Part shown: piece after piece, positions 17,415 to 25,629 of the stretch | Layout: each line of letters starts with the position of its first letter | Numbering within the stretch: position 1 is the stretch's first letter | Virus record (IMG/VR): IMGVR_UViG_3300042890_002891 | Span: 124,001-188,000 of that record | Strand: one strand, 5' to 3' | DNA: 64,000 nt | Source of the DNA: a virus | Program-made: the position numbers and the translations under genes | Notes under the pieces: model-generated | The model's database searches: none | Told to the model about the DNA's origin: nothing | The model's input: the letters and a program-made list of their open reading frames with translations, nothing else

Positions 17415-19674
17415 TGTTGTCTGCTGTCACCACAGGAATCACATCAAACTGCACCACATCATCTGTTACACCTACTGTGATGTCGCAGTCACTGAGACGA
17501 TCAAACAAGATTCTCTTGCTCAAGGGCACACGAATCAGTTCATCAATCTTGCGACTCAGAGGCCTTGCACCCATTTTGCTGTCGTAACCCTTGATGGCCA
17601 GTAGTTCAATCACAGGCTCTGAGAAAAACAACCGAATGTTCTTGGATGCCACTGATGTCTTGAGTTCGTCCAGGAACTTGACCACAATCTTCTTGATGGC
17701 CAAGGTATCCAGTTTGACAAACTTGCAGATCTTGTCAATACGATTACGCAGTTCAGGTTTGAAGAACTCTTTCAATGCACGATCTTCTTCACCAGATTTT
17801 TCCAACTCACTGGAGAATCCAATGTTGTTGTTTTCATTGTCTCTGGCACCCAAGTTTGAGGTCATGATAATGATGGTATTTTTGCAATCTACCCGTTTGC
17901 CATTGGCACCTGTGAGATGCCCTTCGTCCAGCATCTGCAACAAGATATTGGTAACGTCAGCATGTGCCTTTTCAATTTCGTCAAACAGGATCACAGCAAA
18001 TGGATGTTTGCTCAGATCCGAGATCAGTTTGCCACCACCCACATTGCCATCTTCAAAGCCCACATAGCCCGGAGGTGCACCAATCAAGCTGCTGACTGAA
18101 TGCTTTTCCTGAAACTCACTCATGTCGTATCTCAACAGATGCATGTCTAGATTTTCACTCAACAGCTTGGCCAATTCAGTTTTGCCTGTGCCAGTTGGGC
18201 CCAGAAACAAAAAGCTGGCCATGGGCTTGTGTGTGCTGCCAATGCCCGAGAAGTTGATGTACACTCGCTCCAGCACAGCATCCACAGCACCTTCTTGACC
18301 ATAGAGTTTTTGTTTGATGTTGCTTTCAAGTTCCACAATCTTGGTTGAACGCTCGTTTTGCAATCTATCAGTGGGCACACCGGTGACCCGGGCCACCTGC
18401 TGTTCAATCATGCTCTTGTTCACTGTGACCATGCCTGCATCCTTCACACGCTCTCTAGCACAGGCAGCATCCAACAGGTCAATTGATTTGTCTGGATTCT
18501 TTTTGTCATGAATGTATCGGCCCGCCAGTTCAACTGCTGCGGTCATGGCCTCTGTGTCGATCATCACATTGTGGAATGCTTCCAGTCTGGGGCTGAGTCC
18601 GATCAGAATCTTTTCTGTAGTTTCGGTGTCTGGTTCATCTATGGTGAGCCTGTAGAATCGTCTCATGAGTGCGCGATCCTTTTCAAAGCTCTCGTAGTAT
18701 TCTTCCCAGGTGGTGCTGGCAATAACCTTTAGATTGCCCTTGGTGATTGCGGGCTTCAGCATGTTGGCAAAGTCCAGGCTACCTGAACTGCCGGCACCTG
18801 CACCCTTCATGGTATGCGCTTCGTCTACAAACAAGATACATTTCTTCTTGGATTCCAGTGCAGCAATCACAGCCTTGAACTTTTCTTCAAAGTCTCCGCG
18901 ATACTTTGATCCTGCTACCAGAGCACCGATTTCCAGGCTCCAGACTTCGTAGTCCTTCAAGAACGCAGGCACACGTCCGGCCACAATCTCCTGTGCCAGA
19001 CCTTCAATGATGGCAGTCTTGCCCACACCAGGATCGCCCACCATGAGCACGTTGGCCTTGAAGCGGCGGGCCAGCACAGCAATCATTTCTTCCAGTTCTG
19101 TTGTGCGCCCAATTAGCGGTTCCAAAGTATCCGACTTGGCCAGGGCTGACAAACTGGTGCAGTATTCTTCCAGGATCTCAGTGGCCTGCTGATCATTGAG
19201 ACCAGCCACAGGATCCATCTTGTAGTTCTTTCTCCAGAAGTCCACAAACTCGGCTTTTTGCACGCCAAACTTCAGCAAGAAGTAGTGTGCATGGCTGTTG
19301 GTTTCGCCCATGATGGCCAGATACAGGTCAATGGTCACAATTTGTCTGCGTCCACTAAACAACACCTGTGTTATTGCACGATTGAATACTCGTTCCAGGC
19401 CGGATGTTTTTCTAGGAGTAAAATCTGGAATGTCGCTGATTATGCCTATCAGGCTGTCCAGGTAGCCGCAGAGTTCGTTTTCCAGCATGGCCACATCGCA
19501 ACCGTACTTGGTCAAGGTGTTTCTAAAAGGCACATGTCTGATCAGGCTCAGCAACAGATGTTCTGTCATCACGTATTCGTGTTTCCAGGTCTGCGCAATT
19601 TTTATAGAGCCATCAATGATGGCTTCAATTTCGGGGTTGTCTTGCATAGCGTTTTGTCCGTGTGGTGTGCTCAT
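17377..19674 (-). CDS. clpA-like: ClpA-like double-AAA+ unfoldase
   Basis: 765 aa with the order of ClpA: N-domain (EHLLLSLIR), D1 Walker A GDPGVGKT at 213-220 and Walker B FVDEAH near 282, D2 Walker A GPTGTGKT at 492-499 and Walker B LFDEIEKAH. There is no ClpB middle domain. At 618-620 an IGF tripeptide stands where ClpA has the IGL loop that docks on ClpP, so use of host ClpP is possible. No phage ClpP is seen here. A sigma70-like promoter at 19680-19708 lies so close that the second Met (19647), which aligns better with ClpA, may be the real start. It lies next to a DnaJ-like gene. Confidence 0.9.
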   Translation of the reverse strand: MSTPHGQNAMQDNPEIEAIIDGSIKIAQTWKHEYVMTEHLLLSLIRHVPFRNTLTKYGCDVAMLENELCGYLDSLIGIISDIPDFTPRKTSGLERVFNRAITQVLFSGRRQIVTIDLYLAIMGETNSHAHYFLLKFGVQKAEFVDFWRKNYKMDPVAGLNDQQATEILEEYCTSLSALAKSDTLEPLIGRTTELEEMIAVLARRFKANVLMVGDPGVGKTAIIEGLAQEIVAGRVPAFLKDYEVWSLEIGALVAGSKYRGDFEEKFKAVIAALESKKKCILFVDEAHTMKGAGAGSSGSLDFANMLKPAITKGNLKVIASTTWEEYYESFEKDRALMRRFYRLTIDEPDTETTEKILIGLSPRLEAFHNVMIDTEAMTAAVELAGRYIHDKKNPDKSIDLLDAACARERVKDAGMVTVNKSMIEQQVARVTGVPTDRLQNERSTKIVELESNIKQKLYGQEGAVDAVLERVYINFSGIGSTHKPMASFLFLGPTGTGKTELAKLLSENLDMHLLRYDMSEFQEKHSVSSLIGAPPGYVGFEDGNVGGGKLISDLSKHPFAVILFDEIEKAHADVTNILLQMLDEGHLTGANGKRVDCKNTIIIMTSNLGARDNENNNIGFSSELEKSGEEDRALKEFFKPELRNRIDKICKFVKLDTLAIKKIVVKFLDELKTSVASKNIRLFFSEPVIELLAIKGYDSKMGARPLSRKIDELIRVPLSKRILFDRLSDCDITVGVTDDVVQFDVIPVVTADNIVRLLDPVSEQD

Positions 19675-19679
19675 AGTTT

Positions 19680-19708
19680 AGTATACAATAAATTAAGGAT
19701 TAGATCAA
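19680..19708 (-). promoter_or_regulatory. Sigma70-like promoter for clpA-like gene
   Basis: On the minus strand TTGATC (19703-19708), a 17-base spacer and TATACT (19680-19685). The -10 box is 5 bases from the first ATG (19674), so transcription would begin at or after that codon and favour the ATG at 19647. Confidence 0.55.
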
Positions 19709-19720
19709 CCTATTAGGTAC

Positions 19721-20503
19721 TTATTCGGCAGATTCTTGTTGAATAGCAGCCATTAATTCTGGGGAAATTTTACCTGGGATTCTAGCAGCCACACGAATCA
19801 GCATGTCTCCGGGTTGTCCTGAACGATCCGGTAATCCACGCCCTTTTGCTCGCAGCATGCTGCCAGGTTGTGTGCCCGGAGGCACAGTGATTTCAATCTT
19901 GTTGCCCCGTATGTCCAGCATGGTAATGGTGCCACCCGCAATCAGTTTCCAGACCACTGTGGTGGCTTCGGTCACCACACTACTGCCATTTCGTTGCCAG
20001 GCTCGATCCGGATGCACACGAAAGGTCACCACTAGATCCAGGCCATCAGGACCAATGCCACTGAACTGCACATTGTCGCCATCTTCGATGCCTGTGGGTA
20101 TGTTGATCTCAACATTGTGTGTGCCAGTTGGTGTGCCAATGCTGACCACTCTGGGTCCAGGTGTGGCCACGTCCTGGATGCGTATCCACAGTGTCATCCT
20201 GGAGTGAGAACTGCGTTGTGGCTGCTGGAACTTGGCTCCAAACATGTTGAATATTTCATTGAAATCAAACTGCCCACCGGGGCCCTGTCCAGGATGCCCG
20301 CCAAACTGTGGTCGTGGGTGGTCGTAGTCTGCTCGCTTTTGTGCATCTCCCAGCACAGCATATGCTGACTGGATCTCTTGAAATTTCTTTGTGTCACCGC
20401 CCTTGTCCGGGTGATGGGTACTGGCCAATTTTCTAAAAGCCTGTTTGATTTGGTCTGCGGTGGCTGTTCGGGCTACACCTAGCGCGGCATAATGATCGGT
20501 CAT
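19721..20503 (-). CDS. DnaJ/CbpA-like J-domain co-chaperone
   Basis: 260 aa. The J domain has HPD at 31-33 ([19 protein letters not shown]). A Gly/Pro-rich linker with FNMFGAKF follows, then two beta-rich client-binding domains with [13 protein letters not shown] and [12 protein letters not shown]. There is no CxxCxGxG zinc finger, so it is a type B, CbpA-like protein. It would stimulate host DnaK, perhaps during phage assembly, beside the ClpA-like gene. A hairpin in its leader contains the likely SD (AGGA), see 20504-20535. Confidence 0.88.
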   Translation of the reverse strand: MTDHYAALGVARTATADQIKQAFRKLASTHHPDKGGDTKKFQEIQSAYAVLGDAQKRADYDHPRPQFGGHPGQGPGGQFDFNEIFNMFGAKFQQPQRSSHSRMTLWIRIQDVATPGPRVVSIGTPTGTHNVEINIPTGIEDGDNVQFSGIGPDGLDLVVTFRVHPDRAWQRNGSSVVTEATTVVWKLIAGGTITMLDIRGNKIEITVPPGTQPGSMLRAKGRGLPDRSGQPGDMLIRVAARIPGKISPELMAAIQQESAE

Positions 20504-20535
20504 GAAAAAGTCCTGTACAGTAATTATACAGGACT
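20504..20535 (-). promoter_or_regulatory. SD-sequestering hairpin or terminator upstream of DnaJ-like gene
   Basis: The minus strand reads AGTCCTGTA, a 9-base loop, TACAGGACT, then TTTTTC and the ATG. The right arm holds AGGA, the only SD-like sequence, 7 bases from the start. The loop carries TATAAT. The element could terminate transcripts from upstream, hide the SD in read-through mRNA, or leave it free in mRNA started at the loop. These readings are inference. Confidence 0.5.
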
Positions 20536-20551
20536 AGGTGCATGAAGTCGA

Positions 20552-20758
20552 TTACTTCTTGCCCGGAACCACAGTGCCTTCCAGCTTCTTGTGCTGTTTG
20601 ACCTGTTTGCAGTTTTGTTTGATTTTGCCTGTTTTGGGATCGGTAACTGCTTTGCCGGCTTTGTCTTTGACGTCAACACAGACCTTTCGGGTCTCTGTGT
20701 CTGCGGCTGTGGCTGTGAGTGCGAATAATGCTGTGGCTAAAACGATTGCGTATTTCAT
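20552..20758 (-). CDS. Small secreted basic protein
   Basis: 68 aa. It starts with a signal peptide (MKYAIVLATALFALTATAA, cleavage expected after ATAA) followed by a Lys-rich mature part with two Cys (KVCVDVKDK and KIKQNCKQVK) that could form a disulfide. Likely periplasmic. No family recognised. A hairpin just downstream at 20504-20535 may end its transcript. Confidence 0.6.
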   Translation of the reverse strand: MKYAIVLATALFALTATAADTETRKVCVDVKDKAGKAVTDPKTGKIKQNCKQVKQHKKLEGTVVPGKK

Positions 20759-20761
20759 ATG

Positions 20762-20905
20762 TTATCTCCAAAAGAACAAAATTGTTTTCAGTCGATCAAT
20801 CGACTTTTGCAAATACTTGGTTTGAATCGTTTTGGCAAACTCGGGCTGTGGAAAGTTCCAGCCGACGAATGCTCCTAGTGCTATCCAAAATAATGTTTCT
20901 AACAT
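20762..20905 (-). CDS. Small membrane protein, 47 aa
   Basis: Read directly from the ATG at 20905 to TAA at 20762. The start MLETLFWIALGAFVGWNFPQ is one hydrophobic segment followed by an amphipathic basic tail. Very similar short proteins are common in cyanophage-type genomes; function unknown. An SD-like GGAG lies upstream (the reverse of CTCC at 20911-20914). It sits 3 bases before the 68-aa secreted gene. Confidence 0.65.
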   Translation of the reverse strand: MLETLFWIALGAFVGWNFPQPEFAKTIQTKYLQKSIDRLKTILFFWR

Positions 20906-20914
20906 GATATCTCC

Positions 20915-21418
20915 TTATCTTTCTGGGAATGGTGGAATCACAGGAGCAGCCTTGCCGCCGAATCCTGACACAACTTGTGATGGATCTACTGCTGGTGCAG
21001 AGTTCCAACTGGGTGCAGGTGTGTATGTTGTTGCTGGTGCACTGCCAAACATGCCACTGCCAAAGCTGGGTGTGGCTGGTGTATTAGGCACTGGGAATCC
21101 ACCGGGTGTGGAAGCTCCTGCTCCGCCATTGTTGGCTCCTGCTATTTTTTCTTGGGTACGCCCCATTGCTGCAATACCCAACACTGCACCCATGGCAATG
21201 TGGAACAGGCCTGCACCTTGTAGCGTGAGTGGTTGCCATTGTGCCATGGTACCCACTTTCATCACTGCCTGCAACAGGCTCCAGAGCACAGGAAACAGCA
21301 TGAAGTCACAGGCACATACTGCCATGTACATCCAGCCCATCATGGGGCGCCATTTGGAATTCATCCAGTCTTCTTTTTTCTTTTCTGATTCACTTGGTTG
21401 TTTTTGTTCTTCTGCCAT
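20915..21418 (-). CDS. Holin-like membrane protein (GTA holin 3TM type)
   Basis: 167 aa. After a charged N-terminus (EKKKEDWMNSKWRPMMGW) there are two to three hydrophobic helices (MAVCACDFMLFPVLWSLL, AGLFHIAMGAVLGIAAMG), matching the RP-x-x-GW start and layout of the three-helix holin family found in gene transfer agents. The C-terminal 70 residues are a Pro/Gly/Ala-rich tail. It probably forms lesions in the inner membrane that release the endolysin. It is the first of a series of membrane proteins up to the GH19 gene at 26788. Confidence 0.65.
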   Translation of the reverse strand: MAEEQKQPSESEKKKEDWMNSKWRPMMGWMYMAVCACDFMLFPVLWSLLQAVMKVGTMAQWQPLTLQGAGLFHIAMGAVLGIAAMGRTQEKIAGANNGGAGASTPGGFPVPNTPATPSFGSGMFGSAPATTYTPAPSWNSAPAVDPSQVVSGFGGKAAPVIPPFPER

Positions 21419-21455
21419 GAGTTTCCTTTGAATATGTTGTGAGATATTTATGCTG

Positions 21456-21938
21456 TTATCGTGTGACTATGGTCCAGGTTATTGCTATAACAGGCACAAT
21501 TACTGACACGGCTCCAATTGCCAGCAGTGTGTTCATTATAGTATTGTACATGGCTTCACGGTCACGCTGTTGTTGGTCTATAACGGCCTGTTCCGCAGCA
21601 CGCCGTTCTTTGGCCATTCGGGTGCGTTCTGCCATCATTTCATTCCAGACGTCAGCGTTGCCCGACCAAAACAGTATGTCTTTGAGTTCTTTTTCGTTGT
21701 CCCTGAGAGCCTTGCTAGCCATGGCAATTTCAAGTGCATCCGAACTGATTTGGGCGTCAGTTTTGTTGACAGCAGCAATACGCATCCGAGTGCTGGCCAC
21801 GTGCACCTGATCTGCTGCATGATAAAACTGGCTGAATTCTTTGTACAGGCCCGAAACATCTTTGCCCAGTTGTACCGCTGCTTTGATGCCCTTGACTGCA
21901 CCTTGAGCCATGGCAAATGCTGTGAATGGGTCTATCAT
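21456..21938 (-). CDS. Conserved phage protein with C-terminal transmembrane helix
   Basis: 160 aa. The N-terminus MIDPFTAFAMAQGAVKGIKA is a conserved phage signature. A long helical, probably coiled-coil middle (ELKDILFWSG to AAEQAVIDQQQRDREAM) leads to a hydrophobic helix at the end (LLAIGAVSVIVPVIAITW). This single-span topology could be part of lysis or membrane remodelling; no function is known. Its ATG overlaps the stop of the next upstream gene (21935). Confidence 0.6.
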   Translation of the reverse strand: MIDPFTAFAMAQGAVKGIKAAVQLGKDVSGLYKEFSQFYHAADQVHVASTRMRIAAVNKTDAQISSDALEIAMASKALRDNEKELKDILFWSGNADVWNEMMAERTRMAKERRAAEQAVIDQQQRDREAMYNTIMNTLLAIGAVSVIVPVIAITWTIVTR

Positions 21939-22189
21939 TTTTCAGCTCGTCGTTCAGCTGCTCTAGCAGCGTCCCAGGCTGCACGGTCTACAGGCCAATA
22001 TGGCACCATGACCCAGCGACAAATCTGTCCATTTTCCAGGAATTCATTTGTGCCATAGGTTTTTCTACCTACATCACACACTTTGTCTAGGCGTTGCCAG
22101 TGACGATAATTTTGAGGCGGCAACACATACTGGTCAGCGGATGCTGATAGTACTGTTGTTAGAATAATTATTGACCATCGTGCATGCAC
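21935..22189 (-). CDS. Small secreted protein
   Basis: 84 aa with a signal peptide (MHARWSIIILTTVLSASA) and a short mature region with two Cys (LDKVCDVGRK and NGQICRWVMV) and an Ala/Arg/Glu helix at the end. Likely periplasmic. It overlaps the following gene by ATGA. No family assigned. Confidence 0.55.
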   Translation of the reverse strand: MHARWSIIILTTVLSASADQYVLPPQNYRHWQRLDKVCDVGRKTYGTNEFLENGQICRWVMVPYWPVDRAAWDAARAAERRAEK

Positions 22190-22256
22190 TGTTATACTCC
22201 GGGCAAAAGTTGCCCAGTGTATTTACAGATTCTTTGCGTTAGAGCAAATTGGGTGG

Positions 22257-22805
22257 TTAGATCATCCAGGTGGCCCAGAGCCAAATGCCCTGGCTCATCA
22301 GCACTGCACCTACTAGACCCACACCAATGCTGGCCCAGAACATGCCCATGCTCACGGCCAATATAGACGCACTTAATAGCACAATGCTCAACTGGAATGC
22401 ACTGCCAGCAAATGTCAGCCATGGGCTGTGCAGTTTTGCCTGGTCTCTATCTGCTTCTAGACCTCTAGCACGAGCCATGAGTTCTTGTTTGCCTTCGCCG
22501 GTCTTGGGGTCGCTTTCGTAGCGATCAATCTTGGCAGTCAGTGCCGCAACTTTCTGACTATCTCGACGAGCCACTGCTTCGTCACGAGCATTTTCAGCAA
22601 TGGTTTGTTTGATACTCTTGGCCTGATAAAAGTTCCAGGTGTCGTTGGCACGGATTGTGTTGGTCAGCACACTGCTGCTGATACCGTTGGCAATGTAGGT
22701 GTTCACTGCCAACAAGGCTGCCACCACTGTGATTACCCAGCCGGCTCGGTCCTTGATATGTGCTTCACGTTCTGATCTTGATTGAATTGGTTTTTGGTCG
22801 GCCAT
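22257..22805 (-). CDS. DUF4337-type membrane protein
   Basis: 182 aa. One N-terminal helix (VVAALLAVNTYIANGI), the signature WNFYQAKSIKQTIAE and a coiled coil, then two C-terminal helices (FQLSIVLLSASILAVSM and IGVGLVGAVLMSQGIWLW). This order and the NDTWNFYQAKSIK motif match the DUF4337 family of inner-membrane proteins. The role is unknown; it is common next to phage lysis genes. Confidence 0.7.
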   Translation of the reverse strand: MADQKPIQSRSEREAHIKDRAGWVITVVAALLAVNTYIANGISSSVLTNTIRANDTWNFYQAKSIKQTIAENARDEAVARRDSQKVAALTAKIDRYESDPKTGEGKQELMARARGLEADRDQAKLHSPWLTFAGSAFQLSIVLLSASILAVSMGMFWASIGVGLVGAVLMSQGIWLWATWMI

Positions 22806-22820
22806 GTTGTTTCCTTTGAA

Positions 22821-23408
22821 TTATTTACCAGCCAGGGGATTGTCAATGGCCTTCTGAATCTTGACATCAACTTCGCGTTTGAGTGCATCTACTTCACGAC
22901 CAATTTCTCTACGGGCATCTGCCATTTCCTTGCGGATGGCATTTACTTCGCTGCGAGCTTTTTCTAGATCTTCTTGAACACCTTTACGAGCTGCTCGCAT
23001 TTCTGCCTCGGTCTCTCTTTGTGCTTGTTTTACACTGCGTTCAACTGCTTCTGTTACTGACTCGTTGCGGCGAATATCGTTCTTTAGATCATTCTTGATG
23101 TCACGAGTGTAGTCGCTGGTCTTGCCTGAATTTTCTTCAATCACTGCCAGTCGTTTGTCAAAGCCCGATAAGTCTGGTGCAGAGTATTCAGCAATCTTTT
23201 TCTTCATGCCCTGATAGTCCTTGTACACTTCAAATGCACCGTACAGTCCGCCCAGCAATGAACTGGCCAGTGTGACTGCTACCATGAGTTTGGCCGGTGT
23301 AAATTCATATCCGCCAATTGAGATCACGGTATCCTTGCTGGCATACTTCTTGACCGCTGCTTCAGCTTGATCAATTGTGGCATTAACATCTTTGATTTGT
23401 TCTGTCAT
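22821..23408 (-). CDS. Membrane-anchored coiled-coil protein
   Basis: 195 aa from the ATG at 23408. A membrane segment (AVTLASSLLGGLYGAFEVY) near residue 50 is followed by APDLSGFDKRLAVIEE and a continuous charged coiled coil to the end (ARRE, EVDALKREVDVKIQ). Homologs with the FEVYKDY-APDLS signature occur in marine T4-like phages. It may be a virion- or membrane-associated scaffold. No enzyme motif. Confidence 0.6.
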   Translation of the reverse strand: MTEQIKDVNATIDQAEAAVKKYASKDTVISIGGYEFTPAKLMVAVTLASSLLGGLYGAFEVYKDYQGMKKKIAEYSAPDLSGFDKRLAVIEENSGKTSDYTRDIKNDLKNDIRRNESVTEAVERSVKQAQRETEAEMRAARKGVQEDLEKARSEVNAIRKEMADARREIGREVDALKREVDVKIQKAIDNPLAGK

Positions 23409-23409
23409 T

Positions 23410-25023
23410 TTATTGTTCCTTGTTGTATTGACTGTCAACTATTTGTTTCCAACGAGTTTCATTGGCTCCGCTGAGTTGACGCTGTGCGGATCTGTTGTCT
23501 ACTGTGGCCTTGTAGTATTGTTTTGCTACTGTGGCGCCCAGAGCATCAGGCACTGTACTGTTTTGATATGCACTAAAGCCCGGCACATATCCTATCAAGC
23601 CCACCAGCAGGCCTTGTGTGGCTGTTTGTGCTTCCATGGTTGCTGCTCGGCCAATATCTTTGGCCAGTTCCTTGGCTTTTTCTGTGGCTGCTGCTCTAGC
23701 TGCTGTGGCATTGCCGCCGGCTTTCTTTTCCACACTGGCCACAGCACCTTCTGTTTTTTTGGCATCAGCCTTTTGTTCTGCTGCTGCACCAGGAGGCGGT
23801 GGTGGGGGTGGTGCAGACGCTGAGTTCATTGTGCTGGCACTGGGCGGTGCATTGATCACTGATACAGGAGAAGTTGCTGATGTTGCAGCCGGTGTGGCCA
23901 CAACTGAATCCACAGTGGCATCGCCTGTGGCCGAAACCACATTGGCAGGATCATTGCGTTGAACTTCCGCTGTGGTGGTCAGGGACGAATTAACAGCAGT
24001 GGTCACAGCAGGGTCCAGGTTCACAAGATACTTGATAGCATAAGCAGTCTTGTATCCTGTACATTTGTTGCTGAACAAGCTGTCCAACAAACACTGTTGG
24101 TTCAAGTATGCTTCTGCATAGCCCGGGCAGTCAGTAGCATACAATGGACTCAATGAACACTGTTGTGTTTTATATGCTGCTGCATATCCTGCACAGTCAC
24201 TCATGTAAAGTGGACTGATACTACATTGTTGGTCGTGATAGGCCGCAGCATAGCCAGGACAATCTGTTGCGTAAAATGGGTTGGCATCACACTGCTGTGT
24301 TTTGTAGGCAGCAGCATATCCAGGACAAGTGGTTGCATACAGGGGATTTGCTGCACACTGTTGGTCATAGTAGGCCTGTTGATACCCGGGACAAGCCGAA
24401 TTATACAAAGGATTAGAACTGCATTGCTGTGAAAAATATGCTTGAGCATAACCAGGACAAGCACTGTCCGACAAGGGGTTAGAATTGCATTGTTGAGCAA
24501 ACACAGCCGCCGCATAACCTGAGCAAGTGGTAGAACTCAATGGATCGGCAGCACACGGATCAACAGTGTATACTGCGTTGCTATACATATTATAAATGCT
24601 GGCATTGCCACTTACTGATGGCGTCATTTTAAATGTGCCCAGGGTTGTTATATCTCGTGTGTTGTTAAATCTATATTGGTAACTTTGATTACTAGATTGC
24701 CATACGCCCTGATGAGACCAGGTTTGATTAAGGATACTGATGTTTTCACTGTCCCTGATGTTTACGTTGACACTGGCATAGTTTGCCATCCACCAGGAGC
24801 AACTACCGTCCTGATTGGTTGCTGTGCATTGAGTATCGCCAAATGAATATCTGTATCCATAATTAAAACCGTGTATTTGTACACCCGCCCCCACTGAACT
24901 CAGTGCCTGATTAATAGCATAGATTTGAGTTCCTGTTGTTCCGGACAGCAGATTGCCGCTGACAGTTTGTGCTGTTGTGCAGCCAATCCAGAGCATTAGC
25001 AGTAATGCTGCCAGTTGCTTCAT
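23410..25023 (-). CDS. Secreted Cys-rich tandem-repeat protein
   Basis: 537 aa. Signal peptide MKQLAALLLMLWIGCTTAQ; because of the Cys it could also be lipidated, though a clean lipobox is lacking. After a 150-residue beta-rich domain come eight repeats of 22 residues with two Cys each (form CxxNPLYxxxCPGYAxAYxxQQ). A Pro/Ala/Val-rich linker (APPPPPPPG) and a helical C-terminus with a central membrane-like stretch follow. Repeats of this type occur in marine phages without a known role. The paired cysteines suggest a disulfide-stiffened stalk outside the cytoplasm. Confidence 0.65.
   Translation of the reverse strand: MKQLAALLLMLWIGCTTAQTVSGNLLSGTTGTQIYAINQALSSVGAGVQIHGFNYGYRYSFGDTQCTATNQDGSCSWWMANYASVNVNIRDSENISILNQTWSHQGVWQSSNQSYQYRFNNTRDITTLGTFKMTPSVSGNASIYNMYSNAVYTVDPCAADPLSSTTCSGYAAAVFAQQCNSNPLSDSACPGYAQAYFSQQCSSNPLYNSACPGYQQAYYDQQCAANPLYATTCPGYAAAYKTQQCDANPFYATDCPGYAAAYHDQQCSISPLYMSDCAGYAAAYKTQQCSLSPLYATDCPGYAEAYLNQQCLLDSLFSNKCTGYKTAYAIKYLVNLDPAVTTAVNSSLTTTAEVQRNDPANVVSATGDATVDSVVATPAATSATSPVSVINAPPSASTMNSASAPPPPPPPGAAAEQKADAKKTEGAVASVEKKAGGNATAARAAATEKAKELAKDIGRAATMEAQTATQGLLVGLIGYVPGFSAYQNSTVPDALGATVAKQYYKATVDNRSAQRQLSGANETRWKQIVDSQYNKEQ
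24027..24555 (-). repeat. Eight tandem 66-bp units encoding Cys-rich repeats
   Basis: Each unit encodes 22 residues with the core NPLYxxxCPGYAxAY. The units differ in many bases, so they are old compared with the fibre repeats at 49021. The last unit ends in AYAIKY and loses the QQ. Confidence 0.85.
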
Positions 25024-25496
25024 TTTTCACGTACACTGGCAGGAATACGACTAGGGTCAGCGTCCCAGACGGCCTTGGCTTCTGCACCAATTTTGCCGTC
25101 GACCGGGCAGGGTGTTCCGGCATTCATCATGGCGTCAAACACTCTACGGTCCTGACACATGGCAGCAACAGCAGCCACTTTCATGCCCATGTCATACAGA
25201 GTCTTGCTTATCTTTAAGCGTTCGCAGTTGTAGTCCACTTGTGTGTTGCCAAAGCTGAGGCCAAAGATTTGTGTTTGAGCTGCTCCACTAACGCCTGTGA
25301 CACAGATGTCTGAGTTGATGCTGGTGATGCTGGGTGCAATAGCACTGGGAGGAGGGCTGACCACAGTGGTCTTGCTGTCGCTGATGCTGCTGGTCTTGCT
25401 GTCACTGGTGGATTGAGTCACAATTGGGTCTGACTGTGCTTGGGCCATCACACAGATGCTGATGCCCAGTGCCGTCACTAGTTGTTTTAGATTCAT
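25020..25496 (-). CDS. Secreted conserved phage protein with four Cys
   Basis: 158 aa with a signal peptide (MNLKQLVTALGISICVMAQA). The mature protein has a Ser/Thr-rich linker and then a conserved domain DICVTGVSGAAQTQIFGLSF, YNCERLKISKTLYDMGMKVA, MCQDRRVFDAM and AGTPCP. Four Cys in this domain suggest disulfides. I recognise it as frequent beside the Cys-repeat gene in marine phages. Its ATG overlaps the stop of nothing upstream; a promoter with a dyad lies at 25514-25543. Confidence 0.6.
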   Translation of the reverse strand: MNLKQLVTALGISICVMAQAQSDPIVTQSTSDSKTSSISDSKTTVVSPPPSAIAPSITSINSDICVTGVSGAAQTQIFGLSFGNTQVDYNCERLKISKTLYDMGMKVAAVAAMCQDRRVFDAMMNAGTPCPVDGKIGAEAKAVWDADPSRIPASVREK

Positions 25497-25513
25497 TGTT
25501 GATCCTTGTTATT

Positions 25514-25543
25514 ATAATAGTCTTGCACAGTATCATGTGCAAG
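25514..25543 (-). promoter_or_regulatory. Sigma70-like promoter with internal dyad
   Basis: On the minus strand TTGCAC (25537-25542), 17 bases, TATTAT (25514-25519). An inverted repeat CTTGCACA/TGTGCAAG (25522-25529 and 25536-25543) covers the -35 box and spacer, suitable as an operator for a repressor (inference). The rest of the 25497-25629 gap shows nothing clear. Confidence 0.45.
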
Positions 25544-25629
25544 CTACTATATTTAATCTGGATCAATCAATCATTAACCTGGTAGAAAAGTTACATGCCC
25601 ATCACATGTTCTGACACGCTGGGCGTTTG

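Noticed and set aside
22200-22216. GGGCAA/TTGCCC stem in the gap before the 84-aa secreted gene as terminator
   Set aside because: The loop is only 3 bases and there is no U-run after it on the minus strand, so it is left unassigned.
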